Shown in pieces: positions 24,687 to 33,843 of a DNA stretch of 64,000 bases (the stretch's first letter is position 1; every line of letters begins with the position of its first letter). Under the pieces are notes generated by a model. It made no database searches. It was not told the DNA's origin and worked only from the letters and a program-made list of their open reading frames with translations. Origin of the DNA: Novosphingobium sp. PC22D (GTDB lineage: Bacteria > Pseudomonadota > Alphaproteobacteria > Sphingomonadales > Sphingomonadaceae); the NCBI RefSeq assembly GCF_002556635.1, contig NZ_MWMO01000004.1:248001-312000 (forward strand), given 5' to 3'. The position numbers were made by a program, and so were the translations under genes.

Positions 24687-25148
24687 TCAGACGAGGGAGG
24701 TCTTGAGTTCTGTGAGAAGTCGCAGAAGCGCTTTCTGCTTGTCGGGCGGAAACTCGGCGAGCGCTTCGCGCACCCAGCCGTGATGCGCGCGGGCCAGTTC
24801 CTCGAAGCGGTGCCGGCCCGCCGCCGTCAGCGAGACGATCGCCGACCGCCGGTCGTCGGGCGCCGGGGCTGACGCGACCAGCCCTTCTTCCTGGAGCTGG
24901 CGGACCACTGCCGTCACGTTGCCGTTGGAAACAAGCAGCGCGCGCGAAAGCTCGCCCATGCGCATTCCCTCGTGCGACCGACCGAGGGTCGCCAGCACGT
25001 CGAAACGCGGCAAGGTCGTGTCGAACTGTTCCTCGAAATTGCGACGCAGGCGCTTCTCGATGATCTTGGCGCATTCGAGCAAGCGTATCCACGCCCGAAG
25101 ATCGAGAGGTCCGTTGCGGGTCTCGGCCGTTTCCGCCTCCGCCATCAT
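24687..25148 (-). CDS. MarR-family regulator in the gentisyl-CoA operon
   Basis: This 153-residue winged-helix MarR protein has the recognition region MGELSRALLVSNGNVTAVVR and the wing APDDRRSAIVSLT. It probably represses the aryl-CoA/gentisate genes and is released by an aryl-CoA or phenolic ligand, as in related aromatic-acid operons. It lies between the monooxygenase and thioesterase genes. Candidate targets are the palindromes at 22052-22069 and 27586-27597. Which regulator binds which site is not decided by sequence alone. Confidence 0.85.
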   Translation of the reverse strand: MMAEAETAETRNGPLDLRAWIRLLECAKIIEKRLRRNFEEQFDTTLPRFDVLATLGRSHEGMRMGELSRALLVSNGNVTAVVRQLQEEGLVASAPAPDDRRSAIVSLTAAGRHRFEELARAHHGWVREALAEFPPDKQKALLRLLTELKTSLV

Positions 25149-25259
25149 GTCACGTTCCTCAATCCGACATTCCTTGCGATCACGGCCCTGCGCGGCCTCC
25201 GCTGGGCAACCGCATAGCGTCAGATCGCCGGAAGTCGAGGCGACATCCCGCAGGGCCGG

Positions 25260-27566
25260 TCAGGCCCGGGCATTCTCCATGCCGGTCCTGGCCGCGCGCG
25301 ACGCCTGCACCTGCCCCGCGACATAGGGTCCGGGCACGAACTGCTCATCATATCCGGCCGCCGCCGCCGCCCGCAACGTCCAGTGCGGATCGAACAGGTG
25401 AGGCCGTCCCATGGCGACGAGATCGGCCCGTCCGGCCGTCAGGATCGAGTTGATCTGGTCGGCATCGACGATGTTGCCCACCGCCAGCGTCGGCACGCCG
25501 GCCTCGTTGCGGATCCGGTCGGCGAACGGGGTCTGGAACATGCGGCCGTAAACGGGCCTTGCGTCCGGGCTCGTCTCGCCCGCCGAAACGTCGATCAGAT
25601 CGACCGCGTGGGCCTTGAGGATGCGGGCGATCTCGACCGCTTCGCCCGGCGTGACGCCGGCCTCGCCGACCCAGTCGTTGGCCGATATCCGCACGGCCAG
25701 CGGCTTGTCCTGCGGCCAGGCGGCGCGAACCGCGTCGACGACCATGAGCGGGAAGCGCATGCGGCCTTCGAGATCGCCGCCGAATTCGTCGTCGCGCGCG
25801 TTCATCACCGGCGTGATGAAACTCGACAAGAGCGTGCCGTGGCCCGCCTGGATCTCGAGCATGTCGAAACCCGCGGCATCGGCCCTGCGCGCCGCGGCGA
25901 CGAAGGCGGAGACGACGTCGGGCATGGCATCCACCGCCAATGCCCGCGGCACCAGCCCGCCCTCGCGCCAGGGCCTGGCGCTCGCCGAAACGATCGGCCA
26001 GGGATCGTCGGCGGGAACGTCGAAGCTCTCCGGACCATCGGGCACCACGCACGATGCCTTGGCGCCAGCATGGCCGATCTGGGCGCAGGTCTTCGTCGCC
26101 GAATGGGCGTGAACGAAGCGGTTGATCTCGCGCCACCCTTGCGCCTGTTCGTCGTTCCACAGCCCCGGACAGGCGGCCGTCGCGCGCCCCTCGGGCGCCA
26201 CCGCGAGCATCTCGCTGATGATGAGCCCCGCGCCGCCGAGCGCCCGCGCGCCGTAGTGCACACGATGGAATTCGCCGATACGCCCCTGCCCGTCGGCCGA
26301 GTAGGTCAGCATGGCGGGCATGACCACGCGGTTCGCCAGCGTGAGGCCGCGCAGTTCAAAGGGCGTGAAGACGGGCTGCACCGGCACGTTGCGCTGCGCA
26401 TTGCCCTTCCAGAACCAGCGCTCGAGCCCCTCGAGCCAGGCACGGTCGCGCAGGCGCAGGTTTTCGTGGCTCACCCGCTGCGACCGCGTCATCAGCGAAT
26501 AGGCGAACTGCGGCAGGTCGAAGCCCATGTAGCGGTCGAGCGTCTCGAACCATTCGGTCGAATTGCGCGCGCTGTTCTGGATCTTGAGCACCTCGACGTG
26601 GCGTTCGCGCTGGTATTCGGCCAGCACGTCGCGCAACGCGGACTGGTCGTCGAGCCCGGGCCGGTCGAGCACTTCGGCGAGCTTGATCGCATCTTCGAGC
26701 GCGAGCTTGGTGCCCGATCCGATCGAGAAGTGCGCGGTGTGCGCCGCGTCGCCCAGCAGCACGACGTTGTCGAACGACCACTGGTGACAGATCACGCGGC
26801 GAAAGTTGATCCACGCCGCCGATCCGCGCAAGTGGGTGGCGTTGGTGATGAGCGGATGCCCGTCGAGATGGCGCGCGAAGATCTTCTCGCACAAGGCGAT
26901 CGATTCGGCCTGATCCATCGTGTCGAACCCCAGGCCTTCCCAGGTTTCGGGCGAGCATTCGACGATGAAGGTCGAGTGCGTCTCGTCGAAGCGATAGGCG
27001 TGGGCCCAGATCCAGCCCGCCTCGGTCTTGTCGAACAGGAAGGCGAAGGCGTCGAACAGGCGGGTGGTGCCGAGCCAGCAGAACTTGTTGCGCCGCACCT
27101 CGATATCGACGTCGAACTTGTCGGCATGGGCGGTGCGCACCTTGCTGTTGATGCCGTCGGCGGCGACGATCAGGTCGAAATCGGCGAAGGCGGCGAGATC
27201 GGCGTCGAACTCGCGCTCGAAATGCATGACCACGCCCAGCTCGGCGGCGCGCGCCTGGAGGATCTGCAGCAGGCGCCTGCGGCCGATGCCGATAAAGCCG
27301 TGCCCGGACGAGTTGATCGTCTCGCCGCCGACCGCGACATCGATGTCGTCCCAGTAGGCGAAGCTTTCCCGAATGGTCGCGGCGCTGACGGAATCGTTGG
27401 CGACGAGATTGCCCAGCGTCTGGTCAGAGAAGACCACGCCCCAGCCGAACGTGTCGCCCGCGCGATTGCGCTCGAACACATGCACGTCGTGCAACGGATC
27501 GCGCAGCTTCATCGATATGCCGAAATAGAGGCCGGCGGGGCCGCCGCCGAGACATGCGATCCGCAT
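25260..27566 (-). CDS. Bifunctional salicylyl-CoA 5-hydroxylase-like monooxygenase/OYE fusion
   Basis: This 768-residue two-domain flavoenzyme has an N-terminal FAD monooxygenase (residues 1 to about 390) with [23 protein letters not shown] and [16 protein letters not shown]. The C-terminal old-yellow-enzyme FMN barrel starts near [19 protein letters not shown]. The same architecture is known for salicylyl-CoA 5-hydroxylase-type proteins and for 2-aminobenzoyl-CoA monooxygenase/reductase. It would hydroxylate an ortho-substituted benzoyl-CoA with NAD(P)H and O2. Nearby thioesterase and gentisate-type dioxygenase favour salicylyl-CoA; the indole and kynurenine genes beyond keep 2-aminobenzoyl-CoA possible. 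The ATG at 27566 has a GGAG seven bases upstream; a TTG two codons earlier is too close to it. Confidence 0.87.
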   Translation of the reverse strand: MRIACLGGGPAGLYFGISMKLRDPLHDVHVFERNRAGDTFGWGVVFSDQTLGNLVANDSVSAATIRESFAYWDDIDVAVGGETINSSGHGFIGIGRRRLLQILQARAAELGVVMHFEREFDADLAAFADFDLIVAADGINSKVRTAHADKFDVDIEVRRNKFCWLGTTRLFDAFAFLFDKTEAGWIWAHAYRFDETHSTFIVECSPETWEGLGFDTMDQAESIALCEKIFARHLDGHPLITNATHLRGSAAWINFRRVICHQWSFDNVVLLGDAAHTAHFSIGSGTKLALEDAIKLAEVLDRPGLDDQSALRDVLAEYQRERHVEVLKIQNSARNSTEWFETLDRYMGFDLPQFAYSLMTRSQRVSHENLRLRDRAWLEGLERWFWKGNAQRNVPVQPVFTPFELRGLTLANRVVMPAMLTYSADGQGRIGEFHRVHYGARALGGAGLIISEMLAVAPEGRATAACPGLWNDEQAQGWREINRFVHAHSATKTCAQIGHAGAKASCVVPDGPESFDVPADDPWPIVSASARPWREGGLVPRALAVDAMPDVVSAFVAAARRADAAGFDMLEIQAGHGTLLSSFITPVMNARDDEFGGDLEGRMRFPLMVVDAVRAAWPQDKPLAVRISANDWVGEAGVTPGEAVEIARILKAHAVDLIDVSAGETSPDARPVYGRMFQTPFADRIRNEAGVPTLAVGNIVDADQINSILTAGRADLVAMGRPHLFDPHWTLRAAAAAGYDEQFVPGPYVAGQVQASRAARTGMENARA

Positions 27567-27585
27567 CTGCAATCTCCTAATTTAG

Positions 27586-27618
27586 TTTAGACCTAAATTA
27601 TATTGATTGCATATGCAA
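27586..27618 (-). promoter_or_regulatory. Promoter of the salicylyl-CoA hydroxylase operon flanked by two operators
   Basis: A perfect TATAAT on the minus strand occupies 27602-27597. Immediately upstream lies the 12-base palindrome TTGCATATGCAA (27607-27618) and immediately downstream TTTAGACCTAAA (27586-27597, arms TTTAG/CTAAA). A larger repeat TAATTTAG/CTAAATTA spans 27578-27600. Two MarR-type proteins encoded nearby could each bind one site. Confidence 0.6.
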
Positions 27619-27680
27619 GTGGTTTGGCCCTCCGTCGCACGCCGGACGGGGGCTTCGCGGACGCGCGCGCGTCCGCGTCG

Positions 27681-28151
27681 TCAGACCAGGTTGTCGTAAA
27701 GGCGATTGAGGAGTTCGAGCGTACGCGCGAAATCGCGTGCCGAAAACCCGCGAATGATCTTTTCGTAGAGCGGAGCGGTTACCTGCCGTGCCTCCGCCAG
27801 CGTGTCCTCGCCCTTCGCGGTCAGGCTCACCTCGGTGACGCGGCCGTCCTGCGCGCTCGGCGCGGTCGTCACGAGGCCCGCGTCGCTCATGCGTTCGATG
27901 ATGCGCATCGTCGTCGAGAGGTTGATCACCGCCGACTTCGCGATCTGGCCGATGGCGAGCGGCTGGCGCTCGCCGAGGATCATCAGCACGCGCCAGGTCG
28001 GGATGTCGATCCCGATCTTACGCAGTTCCGCCTCGATCGCCAGATTGTAGCGGTTGGCGACCCGATTCAGCAGATAGAACGGATAGGCTTCGAGCCGAAA
28101 CGCGTCCGATCCCGGGTTGCCGTAGGGCCGCAAATCCTCACTGCTCGCCAT
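27681..28151 (-). CDS. MarR-family regulator between aryl-CoA and IOR operons
   Basis: This 156-residue MarR protein has the helix-turn-helix IGQIAKSAVINLSTTMRIIE and wing APSAQDGRVTEVSLT. It lies between the hydroxylase operon and the cyclase/IOR operon. Identical palindromes TTGCATATGCAA occur on both sides of the gene, one in its own divergent promoter (28177-28190) and one before the hydroxylase (27607-27618). It is therefore the best candidate to bind that sequence and to control both operons and itself. The ATG at 28151 gives normal family length. Confidence 0.87.
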   Translation of the reverse strand: MASSEDLRPYGNPGSDAFRLEAYPFYLLNRVANRYNLAIEAELRKIGIDIPTWRVLMILGERQPLAIGQIAKSAVINLSTTMRIIERMSDAGLVTTAPSAQDGRVTEVSLTAKGEDTLAEARQVTAPLYEKIIRGFSARDFARTLELLNRLYDNLV

Positions 28152-28176
28152 GCTATCCCCTCGAACTCCATTTTTT

Positions 28177-28205
28177 GTTGCATATGCAACTTCTTTGGGT
28201 ACACT
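28177..28205 (+). promoter_or_regulatory. Promoter and MarR-type operator of the cyclase-IOR operon
   Basis: The 14-base perfect palindrome GTTGCATATGCAAC (28177-28190) overlaps a TTGCAT -35 (28178-28183), followed after 16 bases by TACACT (28200-28205). Binding would block this promoter. It sits between the divergent MarR gene and the cyclase gene. Confidence 0.65.
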
Positions 28206-28232
28206 TTGCCCTCTTGGTCCAGAGGAGATCGC

Positions 28233-29015
28233 ATGTCCACCACCCAGATTCTCCAAGACTTCGCGCAAGGTCTCGCGAGCGGCGGCATCACTGTCGTTGA
28301 TCTGACGCAGGAACTCTCCGAAGACACGCCGCTGCTGGTTCTGCCCGAACAGTTCGGCCAGACCGCCCCGTTTTCGCGCGAGGAGATATCGCGCTACGAC
28401 GAGCGCGGCGTCGCCTGGCACTGGCACAACTTCACCGTCGGCGAGCACACCGGCACGCATTTCGATGCGCCGATCCACTGGGTGTCGGGCAAGGACGTTC
28501 CCGACAACACCGTCGACAAGGTGCCGCCCGCGAAGCTGGTCGCGCCCGCCTGCGTGATCGACGTGTCCGCGCAGTGCGCCGAGGATGCCGACTTCCTGTT
28601 GGAGGAAAGCCATATCCGCGAATGGGAAGCCGAGCACGGCGAGATTCCCGCCGGGTCCTGGCTGCTGATGCGCAGCGACTGGTCGAAGCGCGAGGGCGAC
28701 GCCTATACCAACCGCCGCGAGGACGGCGCGCACACGCCGGGTCCGAACACCAGCGCGATCGAGTTCATGATCAAGGAGCGCGACGTGCTCGGCTTCGGCG
28801 TCGAGACGATCGGCACCGACCCGGGACAGGCGCACCTGCTCGAACCGGCCTACCCGGCGCACACCCTGCTCCACGGCGCGGGCAAGTATGGCCTCCAGTG
28901 CCTCGAAAACCTCGACAAGCTGCCGCCGACGGGCGCGATCGTGGTCGCCGCCCCGCTCAAGATCCGCGACGGCTCGGGCAGCCCGATGCGCGTGCTGGCC
29001 TTCGTCGGAGCCTGA
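28233..29015 (+). CDS. Cyclase-family metal hydrolase (kynurenine formamidase/isatin hydrolase-like)
   Basis: This 260-residue protein of the putative cyclase family has the metal motif HTGTHFDAPIH (His72, His76, Asp78, His82). Characterised relatives are bacterial kynurenine formamidase and isatin hydrolase, both Mn/Zn enzymes opening an amide on an indole-derived substrate. A strong AGAGGAG precedes the ATG. It is the first gene of the IOR operon, seven bases before iorA, which favours an indole or anthranilate-type substrate. Other members act on unrelated amides or lactones, so the substrate is inferred. Confidence 0.83.
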   Translation: MSTTQILQDFAQGLASGGITVVDLTQELSEDTPLLVLPEQFGQTAPFSREEISRYDERGVAWHWHNFTVGEHTGTHFDAPIHWVSGKDVPDNTVDKVPPAKLVAPACVIDVSAQCAEDADFLLEESHIREWEAEHGEIPAGSWLLMRSDWSKREGDAYTNRREDGAHTPGPNTSAIEFMIKERDVLGFGVETIGTDPGQAHLLEPAYPAHTLLHGAGKYGLQCLENLDKLPPTGAIVVAAPLKIRDGSGSPMRVLAFVGA

Positions 29016-29022
29016 GCGCAAG

Positions 29023-31152
29023 ATGGCGGAACGCTCCTTCAAGTCCGAGGTCAGGAAGCTCACCGCCGGCGAGGGCGACGTCTTCACCGGCGAGGGCATC
29101 CTTGCCGTGACCAAGGCGCTGCTCCAGTCAGGCGTCGCCTACGTCGGCGGTTATCAGGGCTCGCCGATCAGCCACTTGATGGACGTCTTCGCCGATGCCA
29201 GCGACCTGCTCGAAAGCCTGGGCGTCCACTTCGAGACCAGCGCCTCCGAAGCGAGCGCGGCGGCGATGCTGGCGGCATCGGTCAACTATCCGCTGCGCGG
29301 CGCCGTGACGTGGAAGTCCGTGGTCGGCACCAATGTCGCGTCCGACGCCTTGTCCAACGTCGCCTCGGGCGGCGTCACCGGCGGCGCGCTGATCATCGTC
29401 GGCGAGGACTACGGCGAAGGCTCGTCGATCATGCAGGAGCGCACCCACGCCTTCGCGATGAAATCGCAGATGTGGCTCTACGATCCGCGCCCCAACCTGC
29501 CCTCGATCGTCGATTCGGTCGAACAGGCGTTCCGTCTTTCCGAGGCTTCGAACACGCCTGTCATGCTCGAGATGCGCGTGCGCTCGTGCCACATGACCGG
29601 CTCGTTCGTCGCCAGGGACAACAAGCGCCCCGCCATGACCGTGGCCGAGGCCGCCGCCGCGCCCGTGCGCGACACCGCCCGGATCGTGCTGCCGCCCGCC
29701 AACTTCCTCCACGAAGTCGAGAAGATCGAGAAGCGCTGGCCCGCGGCGCAGGCCTATATCCGCGAGAACCGGCTCAACGAGTGGTTCGGCCCCGAGCAGG
29801 CCGAGGGCTTGGGCATCATCGTGCAGGGCGGGCTCTACAACAACCTGTCGCGCGCGATGGAACTGCTCAGCCTCGCCGATGCCTTCGGCGACAGCAAGCT
29901 GCCGATCTACTGCCTCAACGTGACCTATCCGCTCGTGCCCGAGGAAGTGGCCGGGTTCTGCCGGGGCAAGCACGCGGTGCTCGTTCTCGAGGAAGGCCAG
30001 CCCGAATTCATCGAGCACGAGTTGAACACGCTGGTTCGCCGCGCGGGCCTCGACACGCGCATCGTCGGCAAGGGCGTGTTGCCCCGAGCGGGCGAATATT
30101 CGGGTCAGGTCATCCGCGAAGGCCTGGCCGAATTCCTTCACAACGAAGCCCCGAGGGTCGCACCCGAGGCTGTGACGGTCGCGCCGTTGCCGGAACCTGC
30201 CGCGTCGCAGATTCCGGCACGGCCGGCCGGTTTCTGCACCGGCTGCCCCGAGCGGCCGATCTTCACCGCGATGAAGCTGGTGGAGCGCGAACTGGGCCCG
30301 AGCCACGTGTCCGCCGATATCGGCTGCCATCTGTTCTCGATCCTGCCGCCCTTCAACATCGGCAACACGACGATGGGCTATGGCCTGGGCAGCGCGGGCG
30401 CCTCCGCCTTCAAGCCCAAGGACAAGCGCGCGATCGCGATCATGGGCGACGGCGGGTTCTGGCACAACGGCCTGACCTCGGGCGTCGGCAACGCGGTGTT
30501 CAACAAGGACGACACCGTCACCATCATCATCGACAACGGCTATTCGGCGGCGACCGGCGGGCAGGATATCCCCTCCTCGCGCGCGGAGAACAAGCAGCGC
30601 GTCACCAAGAATCCGATCGCGCGCGCGGTGCGGGGCGTCGGCGCGACCTGGGTGCGCGAGCTGACCCGCACCTACGACGTCGCCCGTATGCGCGACACGC
30701 TGCGCGAGGCGCTGACGAGCCCCGAGAAGGGTCCGAAGATCATCGTCGCGCAGTCCGAATGCATGCTCAATCGCCAGCGCCGCGAGAAGAAGCAGAAGGC
30801 GGCCGCGCTCAAGGCGGGCGAACGCGTCGTGCGCGAGCGGTTCGGGGTCGATTCCGATACCTGCACCGGCGATCATAGCTGCATCCGGCTTTCGGGCTGC
30901 CCGTCGCTGACGATCAAGCCCAATCCCGATCCCTTGCGGCGGGACCCCGTCGCGCATGTCGAGAATTCGTGCGTCGGCTGCGGCCTGTGCGGCGAAGTGA
31001 GCCACGCGGCGGTGCTGTGCCCCAGCTTCTATCGCGCGCGGATCGTCGCCCACCCCACCTGGCTGGAGCGGCTGGGCGAGAAGATCAGGCAGTCGCTGAT
31101 CGGCTTCCTGCAGAGCCGCGCGCAGCGCCGCCGCCTCGCGCGCGCGTTCTGA
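29023..31152 (+). CDS. iorA: Indolepyruvate ferredoxin oxidoreductase, alpha subunit
   Basis: This 709-residue protein has an N-terminal pyrimidine-binding domain (GGYQGSPISHLMD), a middle domain, and a TPP domain with GDGGFWHNGLTSG and DNGYSAATGGQD. Two C-terminal [4Fe-4S] clusters follow: CTGDHSCIRLSGCPS and CVGCGLCGEVSHAAVLCPS. IorA/IorB oxidatively decarboxylates aryl pyruvates to aryl-acetyl-CoA, passing electrons to ferredoxin. The gene starts seven bases after the cyclase stop and is followed by iorB. With the aminotransferases nearby it would handle the 2-oxo acid of an aromatic amino acid. The C-terminus carries a basic extension after the ferredoxin domain. Confidence 0.92.
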   Translation: MAERSFKSEVRKLTAGEGDVFTGEGILAVTKALLQSGVAYVGGYQGSPISHLMDVFADASDLLESLGVHFETSASEASAAAMLAASVNYPLRGAVTWKSVVGTNVASDALSNVASGGVTGGALIIVGEDYGEGSSIMQERTHAFAMKSQMWLYDPRPNLPSIVDSVEQAFRLSEASNTPVMLEMRVRSCHMTGSFVARDNKRPAMTVAEAAAAPVRDTARIVLPPANFLHEVEKIEKRWPAAQAYIRENRLNEWFGPEQAEGLGIIVQGGLYNNLSRAMELLSLADAFGDSKLPIYCLNVTYPLVPEEVAGFCRGKHAVLVLEEGQPEFIEHELNTLVRRAGLDTRIVGKGVLPRAGEYSGQVIREGLAEFLHNEAPRVAPEAVTVAPLPEPAASQIPARPAGFCTGCPERPIFTAMKLVERELGPSHVSADIGCHLFSILPPFNIGNTTMGYGLGSAGASAFKPKDKRAIAIMGDGGFWHNGLTSGVGNAVFNKDDTVTIIIDNGYSAATGGQDIPSSRAENKQRVTKNPIARAVRGVGATWVRELTRTYDVARMRDTLREALTSPEKGPKIIVAQSECMLNRQRREKKQKAAALKAGERVVRERFGVDSDTCTGDHSCIRLSGCPSLTIKPNPDPLRRDPVAHVENSCVGCGLCGEVSHAAVLCPSFYRARIVAHPTWLERLGEKIRQSLIGFLQSRAQRRRLARAF

Positions 31153-31174
31153 TCGGCGAGCCTGGAGACGCACG

Positions 31175-32674
31175 ATGAACAGCCCGAAGGACCGCTACAC
31201 CATCGCGATCCTGGCGCTCGGCGGCCAGGGCGGCGGCGTGCTGGCCGACTGGATTCAGGTCTCGGCGCGGCGTGAAGGCTGGCTGGCGCAAGGCACCTCG
31301 GTGGCGGGCGTCGCGCAGCGCACCGGCTCGACGGTCTACTACGTCGAGCTGACCCGCCCCGGCGTTGCCGGGCAATTGCCGGTCATGGCGCAAATGCCGA
31401 TCCCCGGCGACGTCGACGTCGTCATGGCGTCCGAACTGATGGAGACGGGGCGCGCGCTGCTGCGCGGCTTTTCCACCGCCGGGCGAACCACGCTGATCGG
31501 GTCCACTCACCGCATCTACGCGATCGGCGAGAAGGCTTCGATGGGCGACGGGCGCGGCAACGGCGATCGCATCATCGAGGCCGCGCACCAGCGCTCGCGC
31601 AAGTTCATAGGCTTCGACATGGAAGCGGCGACCGAGCGATCGGGCTCGGTCATCAGCGCGATCCTGTTCGGCGCGCTCGCCGGGAGCGACGCGCTGCCGC
31701 TGCCGACCGAAGCCTTCCGTGCCGCGATCGAGGAAAGCGGGATCGCGGTGGCGAGCAACTTCCGCGGCTTCGACGAAGGCTTCGCGCAGGCGCGCAGGCC
31801 GGTGGCGCTTCCCGAGGAGGAGCCGGCGCCCGTGCCGCAGCCGACGAGCGAGCAGGGCCGCGCGCTGGCGGCGCGGATTGCGGCGATCCTGCCCGAAGCG
31901 GCGCGGGCCCATGCGCTGCACGGCGTCGCCCGGCTCATGGACTGGCAGGATGCCGATTATGCCCGGCTCTATCTCGACAGGCTGGAGGCGCTTGCCGCGC
32001 TTGATGGAGCGCCGTACTCGCTGACCAGCGAAGCGGCGCGCCATCTCGCCTTGTGGATGAGCTACGAGGACACGGTTCGCGTCGCCGATCTCAAGACCCG
32101 GGGCAGCCGTCTGGCGCGCGTGCGCGGCGAAGTGAAGATGCAGGACGACCAGATCCTGACCGTCACCGAGTTCATGCATCCCCGCCTCCAGGAGATCTGC
32201 GAGATGTTGCCGGCCTCGCTGGGCCGCGGGATACTGGGCAGCGAGACGTTGTCGCGCCTGCTCGGCAAGGCCTTCGCGAAGGGCCGCCATGTCGAAACCA
32301 CGAGCTTGCGCTGGTTCCTGATGCTGCGCGCCGTCGCGGCGATGCGCGCATTGCGCCGACGGTCGCTGCGATACATCGAGGAGCAGGCGCGGATCGAAAG
32401 CTGGCTCGAACTGGTCCGCGATGCCGCTTCGAGCGGCGACCGGGCGCTCGCGCTGGAATTGGTGCTCTGCCAACGGCTCATCAAGGGATACGGCGATACC
32501 TTCGAGCGCGGGCTGGGGAACTTCAATCGCATCGTCGCCCTGCATCGCCAGGCGCCGCTCTCGCCCGCCGATATCCGACAACTGCGTGAACTGGCGCTTT
32601 CGGGCGAGGACGCATCGCTGCCCGAAGTGGTGGAGGCCCGCGCCCCGGCCCTCGATCGCGCGACGGGGTCCTGA
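31175..32674 (+). CDS. iorB: Indolepyruvate oxidoreductase beta subunit with C-terminal extension
   Basis: This 499-residue protein has an N-terminal gamma-type domain (LALGGQGGGVLADWI, AGVAQRTGSTVYYVEL) that pairs with IorA. The roughly 300-residue C-terminal extension is alpha-helical and is common in proteobacterial IorB proteins of this length; its role is not known to me. Archaeal IorB is about 200 residues, so this is the long form. The ATG at 31175 is 22 bases after iorA. The pair belongs to the cyclase operon. Confidence 0.9.
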   Translation: MNSPKDRYTIAILALGGQGGGVLADWIQVSARREGWLAQGTSVAGVAQRTGSTVYYVELTRPGVAGQLPVMAQMPIPGDVDVVMASELMETGRALLRGFSTAGRTTLIGSTHRIYAIGEKASMGDGRGNGDRIIEAAHQRSRKFIGFDMEAATERSGSVISAILFGALAGSDALPLPTEAFRAAIEESGIAVASNFRGFDEGFAQARRPVALPEEEPAPVPQPTSEQGRALAARIAAILPEAARAHALHGVARLMDWQDADYARLYLDRLEALAALDGAPYSLTSEAARHLALWMSYEDTVRVADLKTRGSRLARVRGEVKMQDDQILTVTEFMHPRLQEICEMLPASLGRGILGSETLSRLLGKAFAKGRHVETTSLRWFLMLRAVAAMRALRRRSLRYIEEQARIESWLELVRDAASSGDRALALELVLCQRLIKGYGDTFERGLGNFNRIVALHRQAPLSPADIRQLRELALSGEDASLPEVVEARAPALDRATGS

Positions 32675-32689
32675 GGCTCGCTCGAGCGC

Positions 32690-32719
32690 TTGCATTCAAA
32701 CATATATGCAAATACATGT
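32690..32719 (+). promoter_or_regulatory. TGCAT-type operator upstream of the CDGSH-cupin gene
   Basis: Two half-sites, TTGCAT (32690-32695) and ATGCAA (32706-32711), are ten bases apart. The stretch ATGCAAATACATGTA (32706-32720) matches 12 of 15 positions of the site before the TonB receptor (46759-46773). It lies in the 71-base gap between iorB and the fusion gene. Confidence 0.5.
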
Positions 32720-32745
32720 AATCCGATCTTCCGGAGTGTAGAAGC

Positions 32746-33798
32746 ATGTCCGAACAGCAGCCTGAAATCGCAAATCTGAAGCCCGCCTATTGCGAGTTGA
32801 AGGCCGGTCAGACATGCCTGTGGTGCGCTTGCGGTCGATCCGCGACGCCGCCGTTCTGCGACGGAAATTCGCACGTACCCACGGGGATCAGACCGATCCG
32901 CTATCGCGCGCGGACGGACGAGGAAGTGCTGTTCTGCGAATGCAAACAGACCGCGACGCCGCCGTTCTGCGATGGCACCCACAGCAACCTGAAGGGCGGC
33001 TACACCGATGCGGTGGAGCACACGGTCGGCGAGCCGCCCGCGTTCGTCCAGCCCGATGCGCAAGGCTTCGCGCACCTCGACGGCGAGTGCTACGTCGTCT
33101 CGCCTCGGCTCGTGCCGCCCAGCCACGCGACGGACCGGTTCCGCATCCGCGACCTCGTCACCACCGGGCTCGGCGCGACCCACCAGTCGCAGTTCCTGAT
33201 CGAGCTGGACGAGGGAACCTCGCCCGCGCTCCAGGCCGACGGCGACGTCGTCGTGTGGATCGCGTCGGGCCCGGGCACGGCAACGGTGGACGGCGCGTCG
33301 ATCGACCTGCCGCAAGCGGGCGGCCTCCATATCCTCGCGGGCGAGACCTTCGCCTTCACCGGCCGGAACATCGTCGCCTACATTTCGGTGTGCCCGGCGG
33401 TCGGCCAGTTGCGGATCGTCACGGACGGCCCGACGCAAGCGGCCGACGCGGGCGGCGAACGGCTCGGCCTGATCGACGAGGCCGCGCGCGTCGCGATGGG
33501 GCCGCGCTACTTCCAGGTCCTCATGGACGACGCGCAGGGCCTGGCGAACTCGGCGCAGTTCATCGGCCATATCCCGCGCTCGAAGGCCGAGATGCATCGC
33601 CACTTGTACGAAGAAGCGCTCATCATCGTCTCGGGCGAAGGTACGATCTGGAACCAGACGCGCCGCGCGCGGGTCGGCGCGGGCGACGTGATCTTCTTTC
33701 CCCGCAAGGTGCTGCATTCGCTCGAATGCACCTGCGCGGAAGGGATGGACGTCGTCGGGTTCATCCATCCCGGAACCAACCCCGGCATCAATTACTGA
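32746..33798 (+). CDS. Double CDGSH iron-sulfur domain fused to a bicupin
   Basis: This 350-residue protein has two CDGSH motifs at the N-terminus: Cys27-x-Cys29 to Cys38-Asp-Gly-Asn-Ser-His43, and Cys64-x-Cys66 to Cys75-Asp-Gly-Thr-His79. Each normally binds a [2Fe-2S] cluster with three Cys and one His. Two cupin barrels follow (about 125-220 and 245-345). Only the second has a full metal set: His284, His286, Glu290, His324. I read it as a possible self-contained dioxygenase with its own electron carrier, or a redox-sensing cupin. The first CDGSH has one extra residue before the histidine. No similar fusion is known to me. Cytosolic, with no signal peptide. Confidence 0.83.
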   Translation: MSEQQPEIANLKPAYCELKAGQTCLWCACGRSATPPFCDGNSHVPTGIRPIRYRARTDEEVLFCECKQTATPPFCDGTHSNLKGGYTDAVEHTVGEPPAFVQPDAQGFAHLDGECYVVSPRLVPPSHATDRFRIRDLVTTGLGATHQSQFLIELDEGTSPALQADGDVVVWIASGPGTATVDGASIDLPQAGGLHILAGETFAFTGRNIVAYISVCPAVGQLRIVTDGPTQAADAGGERLGLIDEAARVAMGPRYFQVLMDDAQGLANSAQFIGHIPRSKAEMHRHLYEEALIIVSGEGTIWNQTRRARVGAGDVIFFPRKVLHSLECTCAEGMDVVGFIHPGTNPGINY

Positions 33799-33843
33799 CC
33801 CGAGCCCGGGCCGGAGCACGTCCGGTCCGGACTCTGCCGCCCG

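Noticed and set aside
25383..27590. 735-residue plus-strand frame over the salicylyl-CoA hydroxylase-like gene
   Set aside because: Purely antisense, with low-complexity His/Arg/Asp composition, while the minus-strand product has full flavoenzyme motifs.
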